Source: Streptomyces hyaluromycini
Lineage (GTDB): Bacteria; Actinomycetota; Actinomycetes; Streptomycetales; Streptomycetaceae
Reading direction: 5' to 3'
Length of the DNA stretch: 64,000 nucleotides
NCBI RefSeq assembly: GCF_002217755.1
Contig: NZ_BCFL01000016.1
Location: 1,284,319 to 1,348,318 of the forward strand
In this document: one piece after another, positions 37,313 to 45,981 of the stretch
Layout of the letters: every line of letters starts with the position of its first letter
Numbering within the stretch: the first letter of the stretch is position 1
The notes under the pieces: generated by a model
What the model saw: only the letters and a program-made list of their open reading frames with translations
The model's database searches: none
What the model was told of the DNA's origin: nothing
Program-made: the position numbers and the translations under genes

Positions 37313-37324
37313 CGAAGACCTTCG
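37313..37324. promoter_or_regulatory. Inverted repeat CGAAG-AC-CTTCG upstream of LacI gene
   Basis: Perfect 5-bp arms in the divergent promoter region, related to the CGAA-N3-TTCG sites and suitable for autoregulation of the LacI gene. Confidence 0.45.
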
Positions 37325-37358
37325 CACGCCATAGGTTCCCGGAACATTCGGTGTGTGG

Positions 37359-37373
37359 TACGAAACATTCGTA
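37359..37373. promoter_or_regulatory. Inverted repeat TACGAA-N3-TTCGTA upstream of GH3 gene
   Basis: Perfect 6-bp arms, 49 bp before the GH3 start. An imperfect sister site with ACATTCGG lies at 37339-37352, and the half TTCGTAGCAG is repeated directly at 37368 and 37380, so the region is dense in regulator half-sites. Confidence 0.6.
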
Positions 37374-37421
37374 GCAGCGTTCGTAGCAGAGAAGCCCGCA
37401 GAGAGCAGAGACGGGAGTTTC

Positions 37422-39725
37422 ATGACCACCGCTCCTTGGCGCGACCCCGCACTGCCCGCCGCCGCCCGCGTCGACGACCTGCTCACCCGGATGACCCTGG
37501 AGGAGAAGACCGCCCAGCTGTACGGGGTGTGGGTGGGCGCCGCCACGGACGGCGACGGAGTCGCCCCGCTGCAGCGGGAGATGACCGCGGACTACGACTG
37601 GGACGAGCTGATCACTCTCGGCCTCGGCCAGCTGACCCGTTCCTTCGGCACCGCCCCGGTGGACCCGGCGCTGGGCGCGCGAGCACTGGCCCGCGCCCAG
37701 CGCCGGATCACCGCGGCCGGCCGCTTCGGCATCCCGGCGATCGCCCACGAGGAGTGCCTGGCCGGCTTCACGGCCTGGCAGGCAACGGCCTACCCGGTTC
37801 CGCTCGCCTGGGGCGCCGCCTTCGATCCGCCGCTGGTCGAGGAGCTGGGCCGGCACATCGGCCACGACCTCCGTTCGGTCGGCGTCCACCAGGGCCTGGC
37901 CCCCGTCCTGGACGTGGTCCGCGACCCGCGCTGGGGACGGGTCGAGGAGACGATGGGAGAGGACCCGTACCTGGTCGGCACGGTCGGCGCCGCATACGTC
38001 CGGGGCCTGGAGTCGGCGGGAGTCATCGCCACCCTCAAGCACTTCGCCGGCTACGCCTCCTCCACCGGCGCCCGCAACCTCGCCCCGGTCCGGGCGGGGG
38101 TACGGGAGTTCGCCGACGTCACCCTGCCCCCGTTCGAGATGGCGCTCCGGGAGGGCGGGGCCCGCTCGGTGATGGCGGCGTACAACGAGACGGACGGCGT
38201 GCCCGCGTCCGCCGACCCCCGCCTGCTGACCGAACTCCTCCGCACGGACTGGGACTTCGACGGCACGGTCGTCGCCGACTACTTCGGCATCGGCTTCCTC
38301 CAGACACTCCACCGCGTCGCCGGCACGGAGGCGGAGGCGGCCCATCTCGCCCTGGCCGCCGGCATCGACGTCGAACTGCCGACGCTGAAGTGCTACGGCC
38401 GCCCACTGGTGGCGGCGGTCAGGGAAGGCACGATCCCGGAGTCACTCGTCGACCGCGCGGCCCGCCGGGTCCTGCTCCAGAAGTGCGAACTGGGCCTGCT
38501 GGACGAGGACTGGACCCCGGAGCCCGCGCGGGAAGGCCCGATCGACCTCGACTCGACGGCGAACCGCGCGCTGGCCCGCCGCCTGGCCGAGGAGTCCGTG
38601 GTCCTCCTGGACAACCCGGACGGCGCGCTCCCCCTCGCCCCCGACACCCGCATGGCGGTGGTGGGCCCGCGCGCCGCGGACGCCCTGGCGATGCTCGGCT
38701 GCTACTCCTTCCCGTCCCACGTCCTGACCCACCACCCCGAGGTCGACCTGGGCATCGCCATCCCGACCGTCCTCGACTCCCTGCGCGCCGAACTCCCGGA
38801 CGCGAAGGTCACGTTCGCCGAGGGCTGCGACGTCTCGGACCCCGACACCTCGGGCTTCGAGGAGGCGGTGGCCCGCGCCTCCGAGGCGGACGTGTGCGTG
38901 GCGGTACTGGGCGACCGGGCGGGCCTCTTCGGGCGGGGCACGTCGGGCGAGGGCTGCGACGTCACGGACCTGGAGCTGCCGGGCGTCCAGGCCGGCCTGC
39001 TGGACGCACTGCTCGCGACGGGCGTCCCGGTGGTCCTCGTCCTCCTCACCGGCCGCCCGTACGCACTGGGCCGCTGGCACGGCCGGCTCGGCGCGGTGGT
39101 GCAGGCGTTCTTCCCCGGGGAGGAGGGCGGCCCGGCGGTGGCGGGAGTGCTGTCGGGCCGCGTCAACCCGTCGGGAAGGCTGCCGGTGAGCATGCCGCGC
39201 GTGCCGGGGGGCCAGCCGTGGACCTATCTCCAGCCCCCGCTGGGCCTCGCGGGCGAGGTCAGCAACCTGGACCCGACCCCGCTGTACCCGTTCGGGCACG
39301 GCCGCTCCTACACGAGCTTCGCGTGGGAGCCGGCATCGCCCTCATCGGCCGAACTCCCCACGGACGGCTCCCACGACGTGACCCTCACCGTCCGCAACAC
39401 CGGCGACCGCGAGGGTGCCGAGGTCGTACAGCTCTACCTGCACGACCCGGTGGCGTCGGTGACCCGCCCGGACGTCCGACTGATCGGCTACCAGCGCGTG
39501 GCACTGGCCCCGGGCGAGTCGAAAAGGCTGACCTTCCATTTCCACGCGGACCTGTCAGCGTTCACGGACCGGGAAGGGGCGCGGGTGGTGGAGCCGGGGG
39601 CCCTGGAGCTGCGGGTGGCGGCTTCGAGCGCGGAGGTACGGTCCGTGACCCGCCTCCAACTGACGGGCCCGGTACGCCGGTTGGGCCCCGACCGGGCGCT
39701 GCGCTGCGAGACGACCGTGAACTGA
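37422..39725 (+). CDS. GH3 beta-xylosidase/beta-glucosidase
   Basis: 767 residues from the ATG at 37422 (GGGAG 6 nt upstream). GH3 N-terminal barrel with FGIPAIAHEECLAGF, DPRWGRVEET and the nucleophile Asp286 in VVADYFGIGF; second domain with LVVLLTGRPYALG-like loop (VLVLLTGRPYALGRW); C-terminal fibronectin III-like domain (VTLTVRNTGDREGAEVVQLY). No signal peptide, so it should act in the cytoplasm on imported xylo- or gluco-oligosaccharides. No sugar transporter lies adjacent. Paired with the divergent LacI gene and the secreted xylanase. Confidence 0.93.
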   Translation: MTTAPWRDPALPAAARVDDLLTRMTLEEKTAQLYGVWVGAATDGDGVAPLQREMTADYDWDELITLGLGQLTRSFGTAPVDPALGARALARAQRRITAAGRFGIPAIAHEECLAGFTAWQATAYPVPLAWGAAFDPPLVEELGRHIGHDLRSVGVHQGLAPVLDVVRDPRWGRVEETMGEDPYLVGTVGAAYVRGLESAGVIATLKHFAGYASSTGARNLAPVRAGVREFADVTLPPFEMALREGGARSVMAAYNETDGVPASADPRLLTELLRTDWDFDGTVVADYFGIGFLQTLHRVAGTEAEAAHLALAAGIDVELPTLKCYGRPLVAAVREGTIPESLVDRAARRVLLQKCELGLLDEDWTPEPAREGPIDLDSTANRALARRLAEESVVLLDNPDGALPLAPDTRMAVVGPRAADALAMLGCYSFPSHVLTHHPEVDLGIAIPTVLDSLRAELPDAKVTFAEGCDVSDPDTSGFEEAVARASEADVCVAVLGDRAGLFGRGTSGEGCDVTDLELPGVQAGLLDALLATGVPVVLVLLTGRPYALGRWHGRLGAVVQAFFPGEEGGPAVAGVLSGRVNPSGRLPVSMPRVPGGQPWTYLQPPLGLAGEVSNLDPTPLYPFGHGRSYTSFAWEPASPSSAELPTDGSHDVTLTVRNTGDREGAEVVQLYLHDPVASVTRPDVRLIGYQRVALAPGESKRLTFHFHADLSAFTDREGARVVEPGALELRVAASSAEVRSVTRLQLTGPVRRLGPDRALRCETTVN

Positions 39726-39728
39726 CCG

Positions 39729-39974
39729 TCAGACGGCGGCAACGTGCACGACGAAGGGGGCCCAGGCGGCGGGGGTGAGGGCGAGGTGGGGGCGGGTGCG
39801 GTCTTTGGAGTCGCGGATGCGGATGGTGGTGGGGGCTGCGGCTACTTCTATGCAGCTGTCGCCTTGGGCGCTGCTGTAGGTGGACTTACGCCAGGTCAGG
39901 GCGACTTCTATGCAGCTGTCGCCCTGATCCGTGCTGTAGCTGGACTTGAACCAGGCGAGTCGGGGGGTACTCAT
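39729..39974 (-). CDS. DUF397 protein with duplicated N-terminal motif
   Basis: 81 residues. DUF397 proteins normally have a single W-x-K-S-S-Y-S...G-x-x-C-x-E-V block; this one has it twice (FKSSYSTDQGDSCIEVAL and WRKSTYSSAQGDSCIEVA) before the usual RDSKD. The two DNA copies are nearly the same, so it looks like a recent internal duplication. The ATG overlaps the stop of the XRE gene by 4 nt. DUF397 proteins are small partners of XRE/DUF5753 regulators (BldB/AbaA-type pairs in Streptomyces) and may act as toxin-like or anti-regulator elements; function is not settled. Confidence 0.9.
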   Translation of the reverse strand: MSTPRLAWFKSSYSTDQGDSCIEVALTWRKSTYSSAQGDSCIEVAAAPTTIRIRDSKDRTRPHLALTPAAWAPFVVHVAAV

Positions 39975-40804
39975 AGGTCTCCTCGCAGTCGCTCCAGCAG
40001 GCTCGCGGAGTCCTCGGGGGTGAGGGCCGGCGAGCGCAGTCTCGCATAGCGCTGGTGGAGGGCAGTCACGTCCTTCGGCTCGGTGATCAGCCAGCCGCTC
40101 ATGTGCCCCTCCACATAGGCAAATCGGCGCCCCTCAGCCGTCTCCACAATCTGCAACGGGCCTGCCAGGCTGGCGTGTTGCTTGCGTTGCAGCGGCATGA
40201 TCTGCAGATCCACGTTCCGCAGGTCTGCGTACTCCAACATCTGGTCTAGCACGGAGCGCGTCACCTCGGGACCACCCAGCTCCCTAAGCAGAACGCTCTC
40301 TTCGATGATGAAGCTGAACGCCGTATTCGGCCGACCCTGCAAAAGTTGCTGACGCTCCATACGGCGAGCCACCTGTGCCTCCACCTCCCCATCAGTAGGC
40401 GGCGGAAGCGCGTTCTCGTACACCGCACGGACGTAAAGCTCGGGTTGGAGCAGTCCGGGCACCAGCCTGCACTCATACGTATCGAAGCTGATCGCCTGCC
40501 GCTCCAGATCCGCCCACTTCCGGAACCACGCTGCGAACCCGGGTTGCCGTGCCACCCGCCCAAACGCTTTCCGCAACGCACCGGTGTTCCCGAGCACCCC
40601 CTCCGCCGCATCCACAAACCCCTAGTCCGCCAACCTTCGCCCCAACTCAATCGAAGCGACCGTGTGCTTGGACAGGTGCACCCTCGCCCCGAACTCCTCC
40701 CGGCTAAGCCCCGCATGCTCCCGCAGCCCCTGCACGAACGCCCCGAACGTCTTCATGCTGTCCGACGACTCGGGCTCGCTACCTACCTCAACGCCACCAG
40801 TCAT
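39971..40804 (-). pseudogene. XRE/DUF5753 regulator interrupted by an in-frame amber codon
   Basis: From the ATG at 40804 the frame encodes a helix-turn-helix (MKTFGAFVQGLREHAGLS, then HTVASIELGRRLAD) and meets TAG at 40624-40622. The same frame then continues without a break (GFVDAAEGVLGNTGALRKAF) through a full DUF5753 ligand-like domain (WADLERQAISFDTYECRLVPG, YVEGHMSGWLI) to 39971. In related genes this is one protein of about 280 residues with a sense codon at this place. A GTG six bases after the stop, preceded by AGGGG, could allow restart and give two polypeptides; otherwise the gene is dead. Confidence 0.8.
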
Positions 40805-40850
40805 GCACTCAGAGTGACCGACGTCGAGGCGGCCCGCAGCCACATCACGC

Positions 40851-40872
40851 AAGCGGATAAATTTATCCGCTT
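40851..40872. promoter_or_regulatory. Perfect 22-bp AT-rich palindrome, likely TetR operator
   Basis: Left arm AAGCGGATAAA and its exact complement TTTATCCGCTT meet without a spacer. It lies 49 bp before the DUF998 gene, which is co-transcribed with a TetR gene, and 47 bp before the divergent XRE start. It is far more AT-rich than its surroundings and well placed to overlap the promoter. Confidence 0.7.
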
Positions 40873-40921
40873 AGTGTTACGGTGGTGCCCGCCGACGTGG
40901 TCCGAACCCTGAGGAGTCCCC

Positions 40922-41593
40922 ATGTCACGCAGTCGCCGGCTGTCATTGGGCGCCGTCATCCTGGTGGTGAACGCCCTGCAATGGGTGATCGCAGAAGCCG
41001 TCACCGCCGCCGCCTGGAACGATCCGCCCTACAGCTACGCCCGGAACTACATAAGCGACCTCGGCGTGCCCGACTGCGGTGCGCGGTTCCAGGGGCGGGA
41101 GATCTGCTCACCCGCGCACACGCTGATGGACGCGTCGTTCGCGCTCCAGGGGATCCTGTTCGCGGCCGGGGTCGTCCTGCTGGCCAGCCTGATCGAGGGG
41201 CGTGCGCGGCGCGTCGTGACCGTCCTCGGCGTCACCCACGGAGTGGCCTTCGTGCTCGTCGGCATCTTCCACGGCTCCGCGGAGGGGCCGAAGTACAACC
41301 TGGTCATCCATGTAGGCGCGGCCATTGCCGGCATCCTGTGCGCCAACACGGTGGTGATCGTGGCGGGACGCCTGCGGAGCCTCGGCCTGGCGCGGCCGTA
41401 CCGCGTCTTCAGCGTGACGGTCGGCGTGCTGGGCCTGCTGAGCGAGCTGGGCGTGGCCATCTCGACCGGTACGGCCGGAGCGTTCGAACGCGGCGGGATC
41501 TACTCCTGGCTGCTGTGGAGCGCCGTGACCGGCACCCTGCTCCTGGCCGGGCGCCTGCCCCGCCCGGCCGTGCTGGAGAATGTCCCGGTGTGA
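40922..41593 (+). CDS. DUF998-family integral membrane protein
   Basis: 223 residues, six predicted membrane helices (for example LGAVILVVNALQWVIAEAV, LQGILFAAGVVLLASLI, VIHVGAAIAGILCANTVVIV). The motif NYISDLGVPDCG with a Cys and the later CSP segment are typical of DUF998 proteins. Transport or sensing roles are possible but unproven. The next gene, a TetR regulator, starts inside its stop codon (GTGA overlap), so the two are translationally coupled. Confidence 0.88.
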   Translation: MSRSRRLSLGAVILVVNALQWVIAEAVTAAAWNDPPYSYARNYISDLGVPDCGARFQGREICSPAHTLMDASFALQGILFAAGVVLLASLIEGRARRVVTVLGVTHGVAFVLVGIFHGSAEGPKYNLVIHVGAAIAGILCANTVVIVAGRLRSLGLARPYRVFSVTVGVLGLLSELGVAISTGTAGAFERGGIYSWLLWSAVTGTLLLAGRLPRPAVLENVPV

Positions 41594-42249
41594 CCCCGGA
41601 CAAGCAACGCCCGCTGCGCGCGGACGCGGAACGAAACCGTCGGCTCATCATGGACACCGCCGACCGGCTGTTCGCGGAGCGGGGGGCCGTCGCCACCCTC
41701 AACGAGATCGCACGCGAGGCGGGCGTCGGGGTCGGCACCGTGTACCGCCGCTTTCCCGACCTCCAGGCACTGGTCGACACGCTGTTCACGGAGCGGTTCA
41801 CCACGTTCCTCGCGCTCGCGGCGGCGGCCGAGGAGCACGCGGACCCCGGTCAGGCGCTGCGCCACTACCTGCTGGAGGCGGCGCAGTGGCGGGCCGGGGA
41901 CCGGGCGCTGGACGTCATCCTCGCCCATGCCGACCTCGACGCCCGCCCGCTCGCCGGGATGCGCGACGAACTCGGGCGTCATGTGGACGGCCTGGTGGAG
42001 CGGGCCGTGGCCGCGGGTGCAGTGCGCGAGGACTTCGCCAGCGCCGATGTGTACGCCTACCTGTACATGGTCGGCGCCGTCGTCGACCGCACCCACGACA
42101 TCGCCCCCGACGCCTGGCGCCGCTACGCCGAGGTCCTGATGGTCGGCTTCGGCCTGGAACAGGCCCCGACGGCCCGGACGTCCGCGATGACCGACGCCCA
42201 GATCCGCCTGACCTGGCCCAGTCCTTCGGCCCGGCTCCCGGCCGACTAG
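41590..42249 (+). CDS. TetR-family transcriptional regulator
   Basis: 219 residues from the GTG at 41590, overlapping the DUF998 stop. Helix-turn-helix at about 15-60 (LIMDTADRLFAERGAVATLN, REAGVGVGTVYRRFPD), then a C-terminal ligand domain of the type found in Streptomyces TetR repressors (VILAHADLDARPLAGMRDEL). It most likely represses its own operon through the 22-bp palindrome at 40851-40872. Ligand unknown. Confidence 0.92.
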   Translation: MTPDKQRPLRADAERNRRLIMDTADRLFAERGAVATLNEIAREAGVGVGTVYRRFPDLQALVDTLFTERFTTFLALAAAAEEHADPGQALRHYLLEAAQWRAGDRALDVILAHADLDARPLAGMRDELGRHVDGLVERAVAAGAVREDFASADVYAYLYMVGAVVDRTHDIAPDAWRRYAEVLMVGFGLEQAPTARTSAMTDAQIRLTWPSPSARLPAD

Positions 42250-42256
42250 GGGGTTG

Positions 42257-43858
42257 TCACCCGTGGCCGTGCAGACGGCTGTGTGCGTGGCAGTCGGAGA
42301 GCCGGAAGGAAGCGATCCTGGTGTTCCAGTTTCCGGTGCCGTCGGCCGGTTGGTACTGGTTGGTGTACCAGAACGTACAGTCGTCCACCGGGTCGATCGC
42401 CATGGAGGTGTAGTCGCCCCAGCGGTTGCTCCCGGTCTGGGAGCCCGCGCCGGTCCACACGGTGGTTTCGCGGAACGTCATCAGGTTCGGCGGGTCGTTC
42501 GCCAGACGTCCGGTGATGCGGATCGAGGGATGCGTCCGGGAGGACGACTGCGAGTATCCGAGGGCGATGTCGCCGTTCCTGTTCATGGCCGCGGAGCCCA
42601 TCCACCGGTAGGTGGAGTCCGGGGCGTAGGTGTTCTGCTGGCGGACGACCGGCCGGCCGTTGCGCAGCCCCAGTTCGTACCAGCGCACGCCGACGCCGCC
42701 GCGGGCGTCGACCGCGTGGTTGACGACCAGGGACTCGTGGTCGCCGAAGTTGCGGTACGCGAACCGGTACATCGGCGAGTAGGAGAGCGAGTCCAGTTTC
42801 TGGGTGGTGCCGGCCTGCGGGACGCACTGGGTGGGATCGGTGCTCGCGCAGGCCGGGGTGTAGGGGGCCACCCGCAGTCGGTACGGTCCCGCGAGGGTGG
42901 TGCGGTTCTGGTTCTTCCAGTCCACGTGGAACCGCCAGTACTGCAGGCTGTCGTGCGTGGGGCCGAGGTTGATCAGCAGGTTGGGCTCGCCCCGCGGGGG
43001 CGGGGTCGTGCCGTCGAGGTCCGAGCCGATCGGGATGGTCGATGCCGGGACGTTGAAGCACTGCTGGTCGGCGTCGGCTCCGCGCAGCATCCTCTTCCGG
43101 TCCCAGGCGCACGACTCGAAGAGCGAACCGGCCGCGGTGGCGTTCACGTAGTAGGCGTCCGGCCACACCGCGAACTTCGGATGGTCGGGGAGGTTCCGGT
43201 ACCCGAAGGCGTAGCGGTAGTACTGGCCGGTCGCATCCTCGGTGCGGGACACGGCCACGCACAGCCGGTTCGTGTTGGTCGCCACGTCGCTGGCGAACTG
43301 GTTGATGATCCAGCGGTGGGCCAAGGAGTCCCAGCGGACTTCGGGGTCCCCGAGGGCCTCGGTCGAAGCGTTCTCGCACGGTCCGCCGAACCCTTTGAAC
43401 AGGGTCTGGGTCGTGAGCGGTCCCAGCAGCGTGGCACCGGACTTGGAGTACACCGCGAGTTCGAAGTTGGTGATCTCCACGAGCTGGCGGGAGCCCACCG
43501 AGGCGTTGGGGTCGGGTGGGGTGCCGCCACCTTCCCGGATGCCCTCGAAATTGACGCCCAGCCGGATCCGGTCCCGGCCGCCGGCCTTGGCGAGGGGCGG
43601 GCGCGACGCCTTTCCGCGGGGCACGACCTGAGGGGTGGACCGAAACGTCCTGGATCTCTGCCACAGCTCTCGCAGCGGTGGCGAGGTGTCATGGTGCACC
43701 GCGGGGCCGGAGTCAGGGGACCGAGTGGCCCCCGTATGGACGGTGGGCTTGGGTACGGTGCCGGCGGCCGGCGTGGCGGACCACGCCGGGGAGGCCATCA
43801 GAGCCGCTCCCACCGAGGCGACGGCAACGATCGGACGCAAGGCGCGGGGTACGTGCAT
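42257..43858 (-). CDS. Large secreted protein, probable beta-propeller
   Basis: 533 residues with a signal peptide (MHVPRALRPIVAVASVGAAL, cleavage near ASPAWSA-AT). Repeated features of about 60-90 residues suggest a propeller: LGDPEVRWDSLAHRWIINQF, FAVWPDAYYVNA, DGTTPPPRGEPNLLINLG, WMGSAAMNRNGDIALGYS and GDYTSMAIDPVDDCTFWYTN. Proteins with this last motif occur widely in actinobacteria and proteobacteria as exported proteins of unknown role. Six or more cysteines could form disulfides; the tail is His-rich (CHAHSRLHGHG). A 13-bp-stem hairpin overlaps its ribosome binding site. It ends 7 bp from the convergent TetR gene stop. Confidence 0.8.
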   Translation of the reverse strand: MHVPRALRPIVAVASVGAALMASPAWSATPAAGTVPKPTVHTGATRSPDSGPAVHHDTSPPLRELWQRSRTFRSTPQVVPRGKASRPPLAKAGGRDRIRLGVNFEGIREGGGTPPDPNASVGSRQLVEITNFELAVYSKSGATLLGPLTTQTLFKGFGGPCENASTEALGDPEVRWDSLAHRWIINQFASDVATNTNRLCVAVSRTEDATGQYYRYAFGYRNLPDHPKFAVWPDAYYVNATAAGSLFESCAWDRKRMLRGADADQQCFNVPASTIPIGSDLDGTTPPPRGEPNLLINLGPTHDSLQYWRFHVDWKNQNRTTLAGPYRLRVAPYTPACASTDPTQCVPQAGTTQKLDSLSYSPMYRFAYRNFGDHESLVVNHAVDARGGVGVRWYELGLRNGRPVVRQQNTYAPDSTYRWMGSAAMNRNGDIALGYSQSSSRTHPSIRITGRLANDPPNLMTFRETTVWTGAGSQTGSNRWGDYTSMAIDPVDDCTFWYTNQYQPADGTGNWNTRIASFRLSDCHAHSRLHGHG

Positions 43859-43865
43859 CTACCCT

Positions 43866-43895
43866 CCTAACGGGTCGGTGAGCCGACCCGTTAGG
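43866..43895 (-). promoter_or_regulatory. Perfect 13-bp hairpin overlapping the Shine-Dalgarno of the secreted-protein gene
   Basis: Arms CCTAACGGGTCGG and CCGACCCGTTAGG with a 4-nt loop. On the minus-strand mRNA the last three bases of the 3' arm (AGG) are the start of AGGAGGG, 5 nt before the ATG at 43858. It may be a translational switch, an operator, or both. Confidence 0.75.
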
Positions 43896-44061
43896 CCAAG
43901 TCGCGAAGCCACACTGCGAGGGCGGGCGGCTCACTGGTTGTGTGGAAATCCAGTTATCCATCTCGCCCGTCCGGCGCTCGGGTGACCGACGTCGTGTCGG
44001 GTGCGGCTCAGCCTTTTGGCGCTGCCCGCGTGACAGCCGTCCGAGAACTCGCCGCTGCCCT

Positions 44062-44325
44062 CTAGGGGGTGTCGCCCACCGACTCGAACCGCCAGCGGTG
44101 TACCGGCCGGGTGGCCAAGTCACCGGGCGGATCGGGGAGTTCGGGGATGTCCGAGTCGTCGTACGACGCCTCCCACCACGTGATGACCAGCACCCGGTCC
44201 TGCGGTGCCCGGAAGGTCTCCCGGCGCAACGGGGCCTCGGGGAGCTTCTGGTCGCGCGCCCACGCGACCAGTTCCGCGCCCCGGTCCTCCGCCGCCCGCG
44301 CCTCCCACATCAGCGCGACCGTCAC
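44062..44325 (-). CDS. Conserved small hypothetical protein after tsaD
   Basis: 87 residues from a GTG at 44325 that overlaps the tsaD stop by 4 nt (translational coupling). It has helical [20 protein letters not shown] and strands [10 protein letters not shown] with a C-terminal HRWRFESVG. No catalytic motif is recognised. The same arrangement after tsaD is seen in other streptomycetes, so it is a real gene linked to the t6A operon, function unknown. Confidence 0.75.
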   Translation of the reverse strand: MTVALMWEARAAEDRGAELVAWARDQKLPEAPLRRETFRAPQDRVLVITWWEASYDDSDIPELPDPPGDLATRPVHRWRFESVGDTP

Positions 44326-45422
44326 GAGTAGAGGTTCTCCTTGCTGACCTCGTGCACATGGTCGTGGTCATGGTCGTGGTTGCCGGGGACGTGCGGGTCG
44401 GTCACCGGCAGGGAGCTGTCCGCCGAGAGGTCCCAGCCGGACGGGGTCCGGTTGCGCGCGACCATCTCCGCGCCGAGCGCGGCCACCATCGCGCCGTTGT
44501 CCGTGCACAACTTCATGCGCGGCACCCGGAGCTGGATGCCGGCCGCCTCGCAGCGCTCCTGCGCAAGGGCGCGCAGCCGGGAGTTGGCGGCGACGCCGCC
44601 GCCGATCATCAGGTGGTCGACGCCCTCGTCACGGCAGGCCCGGACGGCCTTGCGGGTCAGGACGTCCACGACCGCCTCCTGGAAGGAAGCGGACACGTCG
44701 CGGACCGGGACCTCCTCGCCGGCCGCCCGCTTGGCCTCGATCCAGCGGGCCACCGCCGTCTTGAGACCGGAGAAGGAGAAGTCGTAGGCGGGGTCGCGCG
44801 GGCCGGTGAGGCCGCGCGGGAAGGCGATCGCCGAGGGGTCGCCCTCCTTCGCGTACCGGTCGATGACCGGGCCGCCCGGGAAGCCCAGGTTCAGCACGCG
44901 CGCGATCTTGTCGAAGGCCTCGCCGGCCGCGTCGTCGATGGTCGCGCCGAGCGGTCGTACGTCGGAGGTGATGTCCGAGGAGAGGAGGAGGGAGGAGTGG
45001 CCGCCGGAGACCAGCAGCGCCATCGTCGGCTCGGGCAGCGGACCGTGTTCCAGCTGGTCGACGCAGATGTGGGCGGCGAGGTGGTTGACGCCGTAGAGCG
45101 GCTTGCCGAGCGCGTACGCGTACGCCTTCGCCGCCGAGACGCCGACCAGCAGCGCGCCGGCCAGGCCGGGGCCGGCCGTGACCGCGATGCCGTCGAGGTC
45201 CCTGGCGCTCACCCCGGCGTCCTTCAGGGCCCGCTCGATGGTCGGGACCATCGCCTCCAGATGCGCCCTGGACGCCACCTCGGGGACGACCCCGCCGAAG
45301 CGGGCGTGCTCGTCGACGGAGGAGGCGACGGCGTCGGCGAGCAGGGTGGTACCCCGGACGATGCCGACGCCGGTCTCGTCGCAGGAGGTCTCGATCCCCA
45401 GCACCAGGGGTTCGTCAGCCAT
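44322..45422 (-). CDS. tsaD: tRNA N6-adenosine threonylcarbamoyltransferase TsaD
   Basis: 366 residues from the ATG at 45422. ASKHA fold with [14 protein letters not shown], the metal-binding HLAAHIC histidines, SGGHSSLLL, and [12 protein letters not shown] with [10 protein letters not shown] at the end. It transfers threonylcarbamoyl to A37 of ANN-decoding tRNAs, with TsaB and TsaE, in the cytoplasm. The start overlaps the rimI stop by 8 nt. An unusual C-terminal tail follows the conserved end and contains alternating His and Asp ([14 protein letters not shown]), a likely metal-binding patch not part of the family core. Confidence 0.97.
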   Translation of the reverse strand: MADEPLVLGIETSCDETGVGIVRGTTLLADAVASSVDEHARFGGVVPEVASRAHLEAMVPTIERALKDAGVSARDLDGIAVTAGPGLAGALLVGVSAAKAYAYALGKPLYGVNHLAAHICVDQLEHGPLPEPTMALLVSGGHSSLLLSSDITSDVRPLGATIDDAAGEAFDKIARVLNLGFPGGPVIDRYAKEGDPSAIAFPRGLTGPRDPAYDFSFSGLKTAVARWIEAKRAAGEEVPVRDVSASFQEAVVDVLTRKAVRACRDEGVDHLMIGGGVAANSRLRALAQERCEAAGIQLRVPRMKLCTDNGAMVAALGAEMVARNRTPSGWDLSADSSLPVTDPHVPGNHDHDHDHVHEVSKENLYS

Positions 45423-45981
45423 TGGTCTCGGTTCCTTCTTCGTCGGTGGGCCCGGTGGCGGAGCCACTGCCGGGCTGCCCGGTCGTCAGGCGCATCACCA
45501 GGGCGTCCACGTTCCCCGGCTGGTAGTAGCCGCGTCTGAACCCGATGGGCTCGAAGCCGAACCGCTCGTAGAGCTTCTGGGCGCGGATGTTGTCGACCCG
45601 GCATTCGAGCAGGACCTCGGCGCACTCGAAGGCGGTCGCGGCCCGCAGCAGCTCGGTGAGCAGCTCCCCACCGAGCCCGGTGCCCCACTGGTCACGGCGT
45701 ACGGCGATGGTCTGGATGTCGCCCACCGCGGCGGTGCCGGTGTCGGAGGCGGTGCCGGTGTCGGAGGCGGTGCCGCCCTGGGCGGCGAGCCCCCCGTACC
45801 CGACGACCCGGTCGTCCTCCAGGGCCACCACGTACCGCCGGGTCGCCTCGGGGCCCCTGGCATGCGCCAGTTCGGACCAGAACATCCCCCGCGACCAGGC
45901 GTCCTCGGGGAACAGGTCCTTCTCCAGCTCCAGGACCGGGTCGATGTCCCACCAGCGCATCTCGCGCAGCTGTGCGGTCAC
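45415..45981 (-). CDS. rimI: Ribosomal protein S18-alanine N-acetyltransferase
   Basis: 188 residues from the GTG at 45981, which overlaps the tsaB stop by 4 nt. GNAT fold with [20 protein letters not shown] (acetyl-CoA motif) and [20 protein letters not shown]. It sits between tsaB and tsaD as in many bacteria. The gene carries a small 18-bp tandem duplication giving [12 protein letters not shown] near residue 65, in a loop. RimI acetylates the S18 N-terminus in Escherichia coli; substrate range in actinobacteria is wider or uncertain. Confidence 0.92.
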   Translation of the reverse strand: MTAQLREMRWWDIDPVLELEKDLFPEDAWSRGMFWSELAHARGPEATRRYVVALEDDRVVGYGGLAAQGGTASDTGTASDTGTAAVGDIQTIAVRRDQWGTGLGGELLTELLRAATAFECAEVLLECRVDNIRAQKLYERFGFEPIGFRRGYYQPGNVDALVMRLTTGQPGSGSATGPTDEEGTETNG

